64,000 bases of DNA from Fodinibacter sp963800505 (GCA_963800505.1 CAWDBL010000013.1:62001-126000); one strand, 5' to 3'. Numbered from the stretch's first letter, positions 54,149-63,154 are shown. Notes: generated from the sequence alone by a model not told the origin. Made by a program: numbers and translations.

Positions 54149-54729
54149 GCGGCCAGCAGCAGGCAGACCCCGCCACCGATCCGGCGCAGGGTCGACAGGC
54201 GCATCCTCGTGAGCAGGGTTCTGCCCAGCGCCGCCGCGAGGCCCGACACGACGGCGAGCGCCAGGAACGCCCCGACGAACACCGACACCGGGTCGTCGTA
54301 GCGCACCACCAGCGACGCCGTGAGGATCTGCGACAGGTCGCCCCACTCGGCGAGGAAGAGCACCGTGAAGCTCAGGGTGACCACGCGCCATCCCACGACC
54401 TGGGCGGCGGCCTTGGCGCCGAACTCCGCCTCGGTCTCGGCCTCCTCCTCGTCGGCCTGACCGGCGCCCCGCAGCAGCAGGATGCCGCCGACCAGGAACA
54501 TGGCGCAGGCCGCGACCTCGACCAGCGTGCGCGGGAGTCGTGAGATCAGGCCACCGGCGAGCACCGCCACGGCCGTCTGCACGAAGAAGGCCAGCACGAC
54601 GCCGATCCACACCAGCAGCGGGCGCCAGCGGGTCGACATCACCAGCGTCGCGATGAAGGTCTTGTCCGGCAGCTCGACCAGGAAGATCGTGCCGAAGACC
54701 ACGGCGGCGGTCGCGAAGTCGAGTCCCAC
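54115..54729 (-). CDS. TMEM165/GDT1 (UPF0016) cation transporter family protein
   Basis: 204 residues; the GTG at 54729 with AGGGTGG upstream is preferred to an ATG at 54768. Six helices with the two signature motifs: E-L-P-D-K-T (FLVELPDKTF) in the first half and E-W-G-D-L-S in the second (LAEWGDLSQ). The family moves Mn2+ and Ca2+ across membranes. An acidic central loop (QADEEEAETEAEF) separates the two halves. Overlaps the GT87 gene by 34 bp. Confidence 0.88.
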   Translation of the reverse strand: MGLDFATAAVVFGTIFLVELPDKTFIATLVMSTRWRPLLVWIGVVLAFFVQTAVAVLAGGLISRLPRTLVEVAACAMFLVGGILLLRGAGQADEEEAETEAEFGAKAAAQVVGWRVVTLSFTVLFLAEWGDLSQILTASLVVRYDDPVSVFVGAFLALAVVSGLAAALGRTLLTRMRLSTLRRIGGGVCLLLAAYTGLEIAGVF

Positions 54730-54928
54730 GGCATCCACCCTAGGCAGCGCAGCGGATGCCGGGCGCACCCGTCCGCGCTCGGCCGTGGCCCATCTCGCCT
54801 TCGTGCGACGTGAGTGCGGTTGTGGCTAGCTGGGCGCGCGGGAACCGTAGGCAAGTCGCACGAGGTCGGGGAGGGGCGCCCGTGGAACAGGCGGCGGCGG
54901 CGCTGCGGCAGCGCCTAGCCTGTCGAAC

Positions 54929-55354
54929 GTGTTCGGTGTGAATCCCCTCGAGGCGCTGCTGCTCGCCATCCCGCTTGTGGTGGTGGCGTTCCTCGTCGGC
55001 GGGATGGTCGTGCTCCTGCGCCGCGCGTCCGACACCCGGCGGCGGCTGACGGCGCTCGAGCAGCACCGGCCGGCCGGCGACGCCGACCTCGCCGCGCTGC
55101 GGGCCGACCTGCGCCAGGCGCTGCGGCACGTCGCCGTCGTGCGCTACGACGCGTTCGGCGACATGGGCGGCCGGCTCAGCTTCAGCGCGGCCGTCATCGA
55201 CGACCACGGTGACGGCCTGGTCTTCAGCTCGATCCACGCGCGCGGCGAGTCGCGCACCTACGCCAAGGGCGTCGTCGGGGGCACCTCCGACGCGACCCTC
55301 ACCCCCGAGGAGCAGCAGGCCCTGGCCGCTGCCCGCACCGGCAAGGAGACCTGA
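54929..55354 (+). CDS. DUF4446 family membrane protein
   Basis: 141 residues from GTG. One N-terminal helix (LEALLLAIPLVVVAFLVGGMVVLL), a coiled stretch, then the DUF4446 core VVRYDAFGDMGGRLSFSAAVIDDHGDGLVFSSIHARGESRTYAKGV. The family is usually found right before pheA in actinobacteria, as here: the stop is directly followed by the pheA GTG. No function is known. Confidence 0.9.
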   Translation: MFGVNPLEALLLAIPLVVVAFLVGGMVVLLRRASDTRRRLTALEQHRPAGDADLAALRADLRQALRHVAVVRYDAFGDMGGRLSFSAAVIDDHGDGLVFSSIHARGESRTYAKGVVGGTSDATLTPEEQQALAAARTGKET

Positions 55355-56281
55355 GTGACACGCTTCGGCTACCTCGGACCCGAGGGCACCTTCACCTCGA
55401 TGGCGCTCGACGCGTGGGGGCCGGCGGCGGGTGGCGAGCGCACGGCATACGGCTCGGTCGACGCGGCGCTGGCCGCCCTGCGCGCGGGCGACATCGACGG
55501 CGCCATGGTGCCCATCGAGAACTCCGTCGAGGGCGGCGTCTCCGCCACGCTCGACGCCCTCGCCAGCGGCGACCCGCTCGTCGTGACCGGCGAGGTGCTC
55601 GTGCCGGTGACCTTCGTGCTCGCCGCCCGCCCGGGCACCGAGCTCGCCGACGTGCGCGCGGTCGGCACCCACTCGCACGCCTGGGCGCAGGTGCGCGGCT
55701 GGATGGCCGATCACCTCCCGGATGCCGTGTACGTGCCGACGCTGTCGACCGCGGCCGCCGCGCAGGGGCTCGAGCTGGGGCAGGAGTCCTTCGACGCCGC
55801 GGTGTGCGCGCCGGCGGCTGCTCGGCTGCACGGCCTCGTGGACCTGGCGCACGGCATCGGCGACATGCAGGCGGCGGTGACCCGGTTCGTGCTCGTCGCC
55901 CGGCCCGGCGAGCTGCCCGAGCCGACCGGCGCCGACAAGACCACCGTCGTGCTCTTCCAGCGCGACGACCACGCGGGCGGGCTGCTGGCGCTGCTCGAGC
56001 AGTTCGCCGCACGCGGCATCAACATGACCCGACTGGAGTCGCGCCCGACCAAGGAGTCGATGGGCTCCTACTGCTTCTCGATCGACCTCGAGGGCCACGT
56101 GCTCGACGAGCGGGTCGGCGAGGCGCTGATGGGGCTGCGCCGGATCTGCGCCGAGGTGCGCTACCTGGGCTCCTACCCGCGCGCCGACCGGCAGCGTGCG
56201 AGCATCGCGCCGCTCACCAGCGACACCGACTTCAGCGCGGCGCGCTCCTGGCTGCACAGCATCCGCGGCGGCCGGAGCTAG
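55355..56281 (+). CDS. pheA: Prephenate dehydratase
   Basis: 308 residues from GTG directly after the DUF4446 stop. Converts prephenate to phenylpyruvate in phenylalanine synthesis. PDT domain residues about 1-180 (RFGYLGPEGTFTSMAL, MVPIENSVEGGVSATLD, the TRF catalytic motif in AVTRFVLVARPG) and an ACT domain about 195-270 (GLLALLEQFAARGINMTRLESRPTKESMGSYCFSIDLEGH) for feedback by phenylalanine. All catalytic parts are present. A pair of hairpins follows at 56424-56478. Confidence 0.95.
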   Translation: MTRFGYLGPEGTFTSMALDAWGPAAGGERTAYGSVDAALAALRAGDIDGAMVPIENSVEGGVSATLDALASGDPLVVTGEVLVPVTFVLAARPGTELADVRAVGTHSHAWAQVRGWMADHLPDAVYVPTLSTAAAAQGLELGQESFDAAVCAPAAARLHGLVDLAHGIGDMQAAVTRFVLVARPGELPEPTGADKTTVVLFQRDDHAGGLLALLEQFAARGINMTRLESRPTKESMGSYCFSIDLEGHVLDERVGEALMGLRRICAEVRYLGSYPRADRQRASIAPLTSDTDFSAARSWLHSIRGGRS

Positions 56282-56423
56282 GTGTACTGACCGGACAGCT
56301 AGGGCTCGCCCTTCTGCGAGGCTCCGCCCCACCGCCGCCGCTGAGGCCCGTGACATGAGAAGCGCCCGTTCCTGATCCACCCGGAAAAGACCCTGTGGCG
56401 GCACTCGGCAGTGCTGCACTCCG

Positions 56424-56453
56424 GCTCAGCAGTGCCGAACGGCGCTGCTGAGC
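56424..56453. terminator. Hairpin terminator after pheA
   Basis: GCTCAGCAGTGCCG (56424-56437), loop AA, and CGGCGCTGCTGAGC (56440-56453). Fourteen paired positions with one T/G wobble. Located between the convergent pheA and META-domain genes. A neighbouring partial copy (cggcagtgctg, 56407-56417) offers an alternative fold. Confidence 0.7.
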
Positions 56454-56478
56454 GGGGGCTCAGCAATGTCGAGCCCCC
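56454..56478. terminator. Second hairpin, back to back with the first
   Basis: GGGGGCTC (56454-56461) pairs with GAGCCCCC (56471-56478), loop of 9 nt. It begins at the base after the preceding hairpin. With that one it forms a bidirectional terminator in the 236-bp gap 56282-56517. Confidence 0.65.
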
Positions 56479-56517
56479 GGGCGACGTCTTGTCGAGCCTC
56501 GGCGCGGACCTCCGGCA

Positions 56518-57009
56518 TCAGGATGCCGGGAACGTCTCGTTCGCGCTCTCCAGGCCGAGCCACCACTGCTCGCCCTCGCCCCAGTGCACGTAGAGGTAGG
56601 GCCCGGACCGCTCGAGGCGCGGGCGGCTGCCGAGCATCTCGGTGACCCAGCGCTCCTGCTCCATCAGCGCCGGCTCGCACGCCATCCGGGTCGAGATCAG
56701 GGGGCCCGTGCTGACGAGCACGCTGTCCTCCACCGACACCGGGCCGCGCACCGTGTTGCAGCCGGTCTCGGCGAACAGCCGCCCGTCACCGAACACCAGG
56801 CGCACGACGCCCTGCACCGGCGCGGGGGCCGAGCCGTCGTTGACCACCGTCCAGGTGCCGTTCAGCACGGCGCTGCCCTCCACCGGGATCGAGCCGTTCG
56901 CGGAGTCGTCACCACCGGACCCGCCGCCGGCCACCGTCACGGCCAGGGCACCCACGGCGACCAGCGCCACGACACCACCGACGGCCAGGAACGTGCGGGC
57001 GTCCCTCAT
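56518..57009 (-). CDS. META-domain lipoprotein-like exported protein
   Basis: 163 residues from ATG at 57009 with GGAGGTGACGATCC upstream. N-terminal hydrophobic anchor (TFLAVGGVVALVAVGALAVTVAGG), a Gly/Ser/Asp-rich spacer, then a META-type domain: VLNGTWTVVNDGSAPAPVQGVVRLVFGDGRLFAETGCNTVRG and ISTRMACEPALMEQERWVTEML. No lipobox cysteine. META (HslJ-like) proteins are surface exposed; function unknown. Start overlaps the stop of the acyltransferase upstream on the same strand by 4 bp. Confidence 0.85.
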   Translation of the reverse strand: MRDARTFLAVGGVVALVAVGALAVTVAGGGSGGDDSANGSIPVEGSAVLNGTWTVVNDGSAPAPVQGVVRLVFGDGRLFAETGCNTVRGPVSVEDSVLVSTGPLISTRMACEPALMEQERWVTEMLGSRPRLERSGPYLYVHWGEGEQWWLGLESANETFPAS

Positions 57010-58061
57010 CGGATCGTCACCTCCTCGGGCCCCGGCTCGTGCCCGGGCAGGTAGGGAGCGGCGTTCTCGCCGACCCACGCGTCGACCTCGCTCCACCGGT
57101 CGTCGAGCCACTGCGCGAACTCCTCGGCGTCGAGCGGCACCGTGTCGGCGGCATACGTCCAGGTCTTGACGAGGAAGGGCCGGTCGTCGAACGGCAGCGC
57201 ATCCCAGATCAACCGGGGGGTCGAGAGCCGGGCCAGCCCGGCGTGGGCAAGCACCATGATGTCGGCCTCCGGGCGGGCCGAGCGGGCCGCCCACGCGCCA
57301 CGGGTCTTCGGTGGCAGCACATGACGCAGCTCCTCCGCCCGACGGGCCCGGGCGACGTCTCCGCGCTCGCGCAGGCGCTGGATGTAGCCGGCGCGCCGGC
57401 CCGGCGTCCAGTTCTTCCCCTCGGGGAAGATGACGAAGACGTCGTCGTCGACCATCGACTCGGCCATCCGGGTCAGGCCCGCGAGGCGGTCGTCGCCGGC
57501 GCCGGTGCGCGAGGGCACGAAGAACGAGTCGAGCCGGCTCAGGATGGTGTCGATGCCCGGGTCCCAGCGCAGCGCCTCGGCGAGCACGATGCGGGGGAGC
57601 CGCCCGACGGTGCGCGACATCAGCCAGGCGATGGCCAACGAGTCGGCCGGCCCGGCATGGCGGGCGAAGGTGATGAGCGGCTCGTCGTCGGTGCCGAAGT
57701 GCATCCGGTCGGCCAGCACCACCTCGAGCTTCACCCAGCGCCGGGCGTAGTACATCAGCGAGTCCAGCGCCTGCGAGAAGAGCTTCTCGTGGTCCTCGCG
57801 CCAGGTCGGCGAGGAGTGGTCGGGGCTCTTGGCCCACAGCGCCCAGCACCCGAGCAGCATCCGGATGTCGACCCACATCAGCACGACGGCCAGGCACGCG
57901 GAGCGGAACAGCCGGGCCCGGCGGTCCACCACCACCATGAAGGCTCCGGCCACGATCACCGGCACCATCAGCCCGCTGACCACCACCCCGACCAACGGCC
58001 AGAGCACGTGCAGCACCCGTCGGACCATCAACGGCGGCGGGGGGATGCTGCGGGCGCCCAT
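57006..58061 (-). CDS. PlsC-like acyltransferase, membrane-anchored
   Basis: 351 residues from ATG at 58061. Two N-terminal helices (VLHVLWPLVGVVVSGLMVPVIVAGAFMVVV and LAVVLMWVDIRMLLGCWALW), then acyltransferase motif I H-x4-D (ARHAGPADSLAIAW) and motif III F-P-E-G (VIFPEGKNWTPGRR). Transfers an acyl group to lysophospholipid or a related lipid. The N-terminal membrane layout differs from simple PlsC, as in other actinobacterial 1-acylglycerol-phosphate acyltransferase-like proteins. Divergent from an acyl-CoA ligase gene. Confidence 0.88.
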   Translation of the reverse strand: MGARSIPPPPLMVRRVLHVLWPLVGVVVSGLMVPVIVAGAFMVVVDRRARLFRSACLAVVLMWVDIRMLLGCWALWAKSPDHSSPTWREDHEKLFSQALDSLMYYARRWVKLEVVLADRMHFGTDDEPLITFARHAGPADSLAIAWLMSRTVGRLPRIVLAEALRWDPGIDTILSRLDSFFVPSRTGAGDDRLAGLTRMAESMVDDDVFVIFPEGKNWTPGRRAGYIQRLRERGDVARARRAEELRHVLPPKTRGAWAARSARPEADIMVLAHAGLARLSTPRLIWDALPFDDRPFLVKTWTYAADTVPLDAEEFAQWLDDRWSEVDAWVGENAAPYLPGHEPGPEEVTIR

Positions 58062-58142
58062 GGCCGCCAGCGTAGGGCCCGGCTCGGCGCTAGGTTGTGC
58101 GCATCCGCGGGACCCGCCCGCGCCGGTTGGGACGAGGCGTCG

Positions 58143-59822
58143 ATGAGTGCAGCGCAACCGCCGTGGGCCACGGCGTACGGCCGGGGGGTCCCGCTCCACC
58201 TCGAGCACGACGACAGCACCCTCGTCGACCGGCTCGAGCGGTCGGCACGCCACCACCCCGACCGGGTGGCCCTGGACTTCCTCGGCGCCACCACCACCTA
58301 CGCCCGGTTCGCCGACCGGGTCGCGCGGGTGGCCGAGGGTCTGCGGCGGCTCGGCGTCGGCCCCGGCGACAGCGTGGCGCTCGTCATGCCGAACTGCCCG
58401 CAGAACGTCATCGCCTTCTACGCGGTGCTGCGCCTGGGCGCCACGGCGGTCGAGCACAACCCGCTCTACACCGCGGGCGAGCTGCACCTGCCGTTCATCG
58501 ACCACGGGGCCCGGGTCGCCGTGGTGTGGGACAAGGTCGTGCCGGTCGTGGAGCAGCTGCGCGCCGGCTCGTCGCTCGAGCACGTCGTCGCCGTCGACCT
58601 CACCGCCGAGCTGCCCCTGGCCAAGCGCCTCGCCCTGCGGCTGCCCCTCGCCAAGGCGCGGGCAGCGCGCGCCCAGCTGAGCACCCCGGCGCCCGGGGCG
58701 CTGGCGTGGCGTGGTCTGGTCACCTCACCCCCGCTCGACCCCGCCCACCCGCACCCCACTGCCGACGACGTGGCGCTGCTGCTCTACACCTCTGGCACGA
58801 CGGGCGAGCCCAAGGGGGTGCCGCTGCGCCACCGCAACCTCGTGGCCAACGTGGTGCAGGGCCGGGCCTGGGTGCCCGGCCTGGTCGAGGGCGAGGAGAC
58901 CTTCCTGCTGGCCCTGCCGCTGTTCCACGCCTACGGGGTCACCGTCGGCATGCTGCTCGGCATCGACCTCGCGGCCACCCTGGTGCTGCTGCCCAAGCCC
59001 GAGATCGGCCTGCTGATGGAGGCCATCGAGCGGCGGCTGCCGTCCTTCGTGCCGGCCGTGCCGCCGCTCTACGACCGGATCGCCACCGAGGCGCAGCGTC
59101 GCGGGGTGTCGGTCGCCGGCATCCGCTACTCCCTGTCCGGCGCGATGCCGTTGCCGGCCGAGCTGGTGGCCCGCTGGGAGGCCGCGACCGGCGGCCTGCT
59201 CGTCGAGGGCTACGGCCTCACCGAGACCTCACCGGTGGTCGTCGGCAACCCGATGACGACCGACCGCCGGCCGGGCTCGATCGGGGTGCCGTTCCCCGAC
59301 GTCGAGGTGCGCATCGCCGATGCCGACGACCTCGACCGGGCGGTGCCGCTCGGCGAGCGCGGTGAGCTGCTGGTGCGCGGGCCGCAGGTCTTCGCCGGCT
59401 ACCGGGGCCGCCCGGACGACACGGCGAGCGCCTTCCACGACGGGTGGTTCCGCACCGGCGACGTGGTGACGATGGACGACGCCGGCTTCATCACGATCGT
59501 CGACCGGATCAAGGAGGTCATCATCACCGGTGGCTTCAACGTCTACCCCTCCGAGGTCGAGGCGGCGCTGCGGGGGCACGACGGCATCCTCGACGTCGCG
59601 GTGGTCGGCCTGCCGCACCCGAGCGGCAGCGAGGAGGTCGTCGCGGCCGTGGTGGTCGTCGACGGCGTCGAGCTCGACCCCGACGAGCTGCACGCCCACG
59701 CCCGGGCGACGCTGACCGGCTACAAGGTGCCGCGGCGGTTCGTCGTCGTGGAGGCGCTGCCGGTCAACGCGATGGGCAAGGTGCAGCGCCGCGAGGTGGT
59801 CAGGGCCCTGCAAGCTCTCTGA
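58143..59822 (+). CDS. Long-chain fatty-acid-CoA ligase (AMP-binding)
   Basis: 559 residues from ATG; a longer open frame from 57039 is shadow of the antisense gene. The A-domain motifs are complete: ATP-binding TSGTTGEPKG (about residues 217-226), LVEGYGLTETSPVV, GWFRTGDVVTMDDAGFI, and the C-terminal lysine in NAMGKVQRREVV. Makes acyl-AMP and acyl-CoA. Convergent with the patatin-like gene with 23-bp overlap; together with the acyltransferases and patatin it suggests a lipid remodelling neighbourhood. Confidence 0.93.
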   Translation: MSAAQPPWATAYGRGVPLHLEHDDSTLVDRLERSARHHPDRVALDFLGATTTYARFADRVARVAEGLRRLGVGPGDSVALVMPNCPQNVIAFYAVLRLGATAVEHNPLYTAGELHLPFIDHGARVAVVWDKVVPVVEQLRAGSSLEHVVAVDLTAELPLAKRLALRLPLAKARAARAQLSTPAPGALAWRGLVTSPPLDPAHPHPTADDVALLLYTSGTTGEPKGVPLRHRNLVANVVQGRAWVPGLVEGEETFLLALPLFHAYGVTVGMLLGIDLAATLVLLPKPEIGLLMEAIERRLPSFVPAVPPLYDRIATEAQRRGVSVAGIRYSLSGAMPLPAELVARWEAATGGLLVEGYGLTETSPVVVGNPMTTDRRPGSIGVPFPDVEVRIADADDLDRAVPLGERGELLVRGPQVFAGYRGRPDDTASAFHDGWFRTGDVVTMDDAGFITIVDRIKEVIITGGFNVYPSEVEAALRGHDGILDVAVVGLPHPSGSEEVVAAVVVVDGVELDPDELHAHARATLTGYKVPRRFVVVEALPVNAMGKVQRREVVRALQAL

Positions 59823-60633
59823 GGTAGGCGTCGGTCGCGGCCTGCGCGGCGTCCATCCGCTCACGCATCCGGTTCGACCGCGCCTGGCCGATCGAGATGT
59901 TGGGGCTGTCGGTGGCGCCGCTGGGCAGCACGTGCAGCTCGACGTCGTCGGGCACGGTCTCCATCTCGTGCACGAAGCGGTGTCGGCGGGCGATCTCGAA
60001 GGCCACCGTCGCCACCTCCCACGGCTTGGTCGGCGGCGCGAGCGGCTGCTCGACCCGGCCGACCTGCAGCACGAAGATCCGGGTGGCCCCCAGCGTCAGC
60101 GCTCGCCCGACCGGGATGGAGTGCACGAGCCCGCCGTCGAGGAAGTGCCGGTCGCCGATGCGCACGGCCGGGAAGAGGCCGGGCACCGAGCACGACGCCA
60201 CCACCGGGTCGGTGAGGTCGCCAGTGGCGAACCAGACCCCGCTCGCGTCCTCGATGCAGGCCGCGACGCACTGGAACGGCACCTCGAGGTCCTCGAACCG
60301 GCTCACCGGCAGGTAGCGCTCGATGACGTGGCGCAGCGGCGCGTTCGACAGCAGGTGGGTGCGGTACTTCGCCACCCGGGCCGCCTGGCGCACCGGGTTG
60401 TCGAGGAAGACGCCCTCGCGCACGACGGCCTCCCACACGGCGGCGAGCCGGTCGGCGCCCTCCGGCCCGGGGTCGGCGGCGATGAAGGCACCGTTGAGCG
60501 CGCCGATGCTGGTGCCCAGCACGAGATCGGGCCGGATGCCGTGCTCCGCCAGCGCTCGCAGCATGCCCACCTCGCTGGAGCCGAGCACGCCGCCGCCCCC
60601 CAGGACGTACGCGGTGAGCTCCTCGCGCGGCAT
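59800..60633 (-). CDS. Patatin-like phospholipase
   Basis: 277 residues from ATG at 60633; a TTG at 60642 would add three codons. Oxyanion loop GGGGVLGSSEVG, catalytic serine in GTSIG (Ser42), and the catalytic D in FLDGGLVHS. A complete Ser-Asp dyad of the patatin/ExoU group, with lipid acyl hydrolase activity expected. No membrane helix. Opposed and divergent from the HAD-acyltransferase gene. Confidence 0.9.
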   Translation of the reverse strand: MPREELTAYVLGGGGVLGSSEVGMLRALAEHGIRPDLVLGTSIGALNGAFIAADPGPEGADRLAAVWEAVVREGVFLDNPVRQAARVAKYRTHLLSNAPLRHVIERYLPVSRFEDLEVPFQCVAACIEDASGVWFATGDLTDPVVASCSVPGLFPAVRIGDRHFLDGGLVHSIPVGRALTLGATRIFVLQVGRVEQPLAPPTKPWEVATVAFEIARRHRFVHEMETVPDDVELHVLPSGATDSPNISIGQARSNRMRERMDAAQAATDAYLRELAGP

Positions 60634-60698
60634 ACGGGTCAATGTATGCCGTGGCAGGGGGTGGTGTGCCGCCGTCCGGTCACCGGTAGCCTCCCCCC

Positions 60699-62075
60699 AT
60701 GAGCGGCGCGGCGATCTTCGACCTCGACCGCACCCTGCTGCAGGGCGGCACCGGCCCGCTGCTGTCGCGGGCGATGTACGACCTCGGCGTCGTCACCCGC
60801 AAGCTGCCCGGCGAGGGCCTGCTCTACGGCATGTTCGACCTGATCGGCGAGACGCTGCCGTCGATCTTCCTGGCCCGCCAGGCGACGCTCGTGGCCAAGG
60901 GCCGTGACGGCTCGACCTTCGACGCCGCGGCCGAGGCCGCCGCCGAGGAGATCGCGGCCGTCGTCCACCCGTTCGCGCTGTCGCTCATCGAGCAGCACCA
61001 CGCCGCCGGCCGCCCGGTGGTGCTCGCGACGACGACCCCGCAGCACCTGATCAAGCCGCTCGCCGACCGGCTGGGCATCGACCACGTCATCGCCACGCAG
61101 TACACGATCGGCGACGACGGTCGCTTCGACGGCTCGATCACCGGAAACTTCGTCTGGTCGCGGGGCAAGCTCGCCGCGGTGAAGGAGTGGGCCGCGCGCG
61201 AGGACATCGACCTCGCCGAGAGCTTCGCCTACTCCGACTCGATCTACGACCTGCCGTTGCTGTCGGCCGTCGGCAGCCCGGCCGCGGTCAACCCCGACCC
61301 CCGGCTCACCGTCTACGCCGTGGCCCGCGGCTGGCCGATCGTGCACTTCGACGTCTCGCCCGGCGTGCTCAAGGTGCCGGTGCTCGGCGTCGAGCTGCAG
61401 CGGTTGCTCTTCCTCGCCAGCCCGCCCATCCTCACGCCCTATGCCCGGTTCGACATCGCCGGCACCGAGCACATCCCGCGCACCGGCCCGGCCATCCTGG
61501 TGGGCAACCACCGCTCCTACTTCGACCTGCAGACGATCATCCAGCTGTTGAGGGCCACCGGGCGCACCGCGCGGGGCCTGGGCAAGAAGGAGATCTTCGA
61601 CGTTCCGGTGCTGGGCGCCATCGCGACGGCGCTGGGCGGCATCCCCGTCGACCGCGCCGCCGGCGGCCAGGAGTCGTTCGAGCACGCCGCCGTGGCCCTC
61701 GAGGGCGGCGAGCTGGTCTGCCTGCTGCCGCAGGGCACCATCCCGCGGGGCGCGAAGTTCTACGACCCGGTGCTCAAGGGCCGCACCGGCGCTGCCCGGC
61801 TGGCGGCGATGACCGGGGCGCCGGTCATCCCGTTCGGCATCTGGGGCTCGGAGCAGGTCTGGCCCCGCTCCGAGCCGGTGCCCCGGGTGTTCAACCTCAC
61901 CGACCCCCCGAAGGTGCGGGTGCGGGTCGGCCCACCGGTCGAGCTCAAGGGGCGCTCGGCCGCGGCCGACACCCGCCGGATCATGGCGGCCATCACCGGC
62001 TGCCTGCCCCCGCAGGCCCGCGAGCCGTACGAGCCGACCGACGAGGAGATCCGGCTCGCCACCCCGTCGAGCTGA
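60699..62075 (+). CDS. HAD-IB phosphatase fused to a PlsC-like acyltransferase
   Basis: 458 residues. N-terminal HAD part: FDLDRTLL (nucleophile Asp), VLATTTPQHLIKPLADRLGI and YSDSIYDLPLLSAVGSPAAVNPD. C-terminal acyltransferase part: H-x4-D as NHRSYFD, and PQGT (LLPQGTIPRG) where most PlsC have PEGT. Such fusions couple phosphate removal and acylation in lysophosphatidic-acid metabolism; in actinobacteria related proteins are linked to storage lipid or glycolipid synthesis. Stop is 1 bp before a 36-bp palindromic repeat. Confidence 0.9.
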   Translation: MSGAAIFDLDRTLLQGGTGPLLSRAMYDLGVVTRKLPGEGLLYGMFDLIGETLPSIFLARQATLVAKGRDGSTFDAAAEAAAEEIAAVVHPFALSLIEQHHAAGRPVVLATTTPQHLIKPLADRLGIDHVIATQYTIGDDGRFDGSITGNFVWSRGKLAAVKEWAAREDIDLAESFAYSDSIYDLPLLSAVGSPAAVNPDPRLTVYAVARGWPIVHFDVSPGVLKVPVLGVELQRLLFLASPPILTPYARFDIAGTEHIPRTGPAILVGNHRSYFDLQTIIQLLRATGRTARGLGKKEIFDVPVLGAIATALGGIPVDRAAGGQESFEHAAVALEGGELVCLLPQGTIPRGAKFYDPVLKGRTGAARLAAMTGAPVIPFGIWGSEQVWPRSEPVPRVFNLTDPPKVRVRVGPPVELKGRSAAADTRRIMAAITGCLPPQAREPYEPTDEEIRLATPSS

Positions 62076-62076
62076 C

Positions 62077-62112
62077 CGTCCCCGAAGCGACCGAAAGGTC
62101 ACATCCGGGACG
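62077..62112 (-). repeat. 36-bp palindromic element, copy E
   Basis: CGTCCC-CGAAGC-GACC-GAAA-GGTC-ACATCC-GGGACG. Perfect outer arms. Starts 1 bp after the stop of the HAD-acyltransferase gene and could act as its terminator. Confidence 0.8.
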
Positions 62113-62120
62113 TCGACCGG

Positions 62121-62156
62121 TGCCTCCCGAGCGACCAGTTGGTCACATCCGCGACG
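62121..62156 (-). repeat. 36-bp palindromic element, copy F
   Basis: Follows copy E after 8 bp (start to start 44 bp). Inner GACC-N4-GGTC-ACATCC is shared with E; the outer arms are worn (TGCCTC and GCGACG). The remaining 62157-62244 has no gene. Confidence 0.65.
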
Positions 62157-62244
62157 TCGGCCCGTGGTGACCACTCGACAATGGCTCCGCCGGGCCGCGC
62201 CCACCGTTCCGCAGGGCGGACCCGTATTTGACCTCGAGCCGCCA

Positions 62245-62277
62245 TTAGGGTTACCTAAGTCAGGTAAGCCTTACCTG
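62245..62277. promoter_or_regulatory. DtxR/IdeR-type iron box before the EfeU gene
   Basis: TTAGGGTTACCTAA (62245-62258) and CAGGTAAGCCTTACCTG (62261-62277), the latter an 8-1-8 perfect dyad. The pattern AGGTAAGCCTTACCT is close to the known DtxR/IdeR consensus TTAGGTTAGCCTAACCTAA. It lies 20 bp before the ATG of the iron permease gene, so repression by an iron-loaded DtxR/IdeR protein is expected. Confidence 0.85.
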
Positions 62278-62296
62278 CACCGGACGGAGCCGCGGG

Positions 62297-63154
62297 ATGT
62301 TCGTCAGCAACGCCCTCATCGGGCTGCGTGAGGGCCTGGAGGCGGCACTCGTCGTCGTCATCCTGCTCGCGTTCCTGAAGAAGACCGACCGCACCTGGGG
62401 CATCCGCTACGTCTGGGTCGGGGTCGGCACCGCGGTCGCCCTGTCGGTCGTGCTCGGAGCGACCCTCACCTACGGCACCCGGCAGCTCTCGTTCGAGGCC
62501 CAGGAGCTGATCGGCGGCCTCGCGAGCATCATCGCCGTCGGGTTCGTCACCGCCATGGTCTTCTGGATGAAGTCCGCCGCCCGCAGCATCTCGGGCGAGC
62601 TGAAGGGCAAGCTCGACCGCGCCCTCGACCTCGGCCCGCTCGCCGTGGCCCTGGTCGCCTTCCTCGGCGTCGGCCGCGAGGGCCTGGAGACCGCGATCTT
62701 CTTCTACGCCACCGCCCAGGCCGCGGGCGCCGGCAACAACCTCCCGCTGCTCGGCTGGGTCGTCGGCTTCGCGGGTGCGGTGCTGATCGGCTGGCTCATC
62801 TACCGCGGGGCCCTGAAGATCAACCTCGGCGCCTTCTTCAAGTGGACCGGCGTGGCGCTCATCCTGGTCGCGGGCGGCATCCTCTCCTACGGCATCCACG
62901 ACCTGCAGGAGGCCGGCGTGCTGCCCGGCCTGAACACCCTCGCCTTCGACGTCTCCGGCACCATCGACCCGAGCAGCTGGTACGCCACCCTGCTCAAGGG
63001 CACGCTCAACTTCACCCCGGCCACCACCGTGCTGCAGGCCGTGGCGTGGGTGCTCTACGTCGGCACCGTCATGTTCTTCTTCCTGCGCCCCGGCAAGGCT
63101 CCCGTCACTGCGCCCGCCACCGCACCGGCGGTGCAGGAGTCGACCAGCGCCTGA
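62297..63154 (+). CDS. efeU: Iron permease of the FTR1/EfeU family
   Basis: 285 residues with seven helices. Both R-E-G-L-E iron motifs are present: REGLEAAL (Arg11) and REGLETAI (Arg127). Takes up oxidised ferric iron delivered after ferrous iron is oxidised by EfeB/EfeO. Controlled by the iron box directly upstream. A cupredoxin lipoprotein gene follows after 96 bp. ATG with CGGAGC upstream. Confidence 0.93.
   Translation: MFVSNALIGLREGLEAALVVVILLAFLKKTDRTWGIRYVWVGVGTAVALSVVLGATLTYGTRQLSFEAQELIGGLASIIAVGFVTAMVFWMKSAARSISGELKGKLDRALDLGPLAVALVAFLGVGREGLETAIFFYATAQAAGAGNNLPLLGWVVGFAGAVLIGWLIYRGALKINLGAFFKWTGVALILVAGGILSYGIHDLQEAGVLPGLNTLAFDVSGTIDPSSWYATLLKGTLNFTPATTVLQAVAWVLYVGTVMFFFLRPGKAPVTAPATAPAVQESTSA

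Noticed and set aside
60634..60642. TTG start three codons upstream of the patatin ATG
   Set aside because: The ATG at 60633 suffices and no ribosome site favours the TTG.
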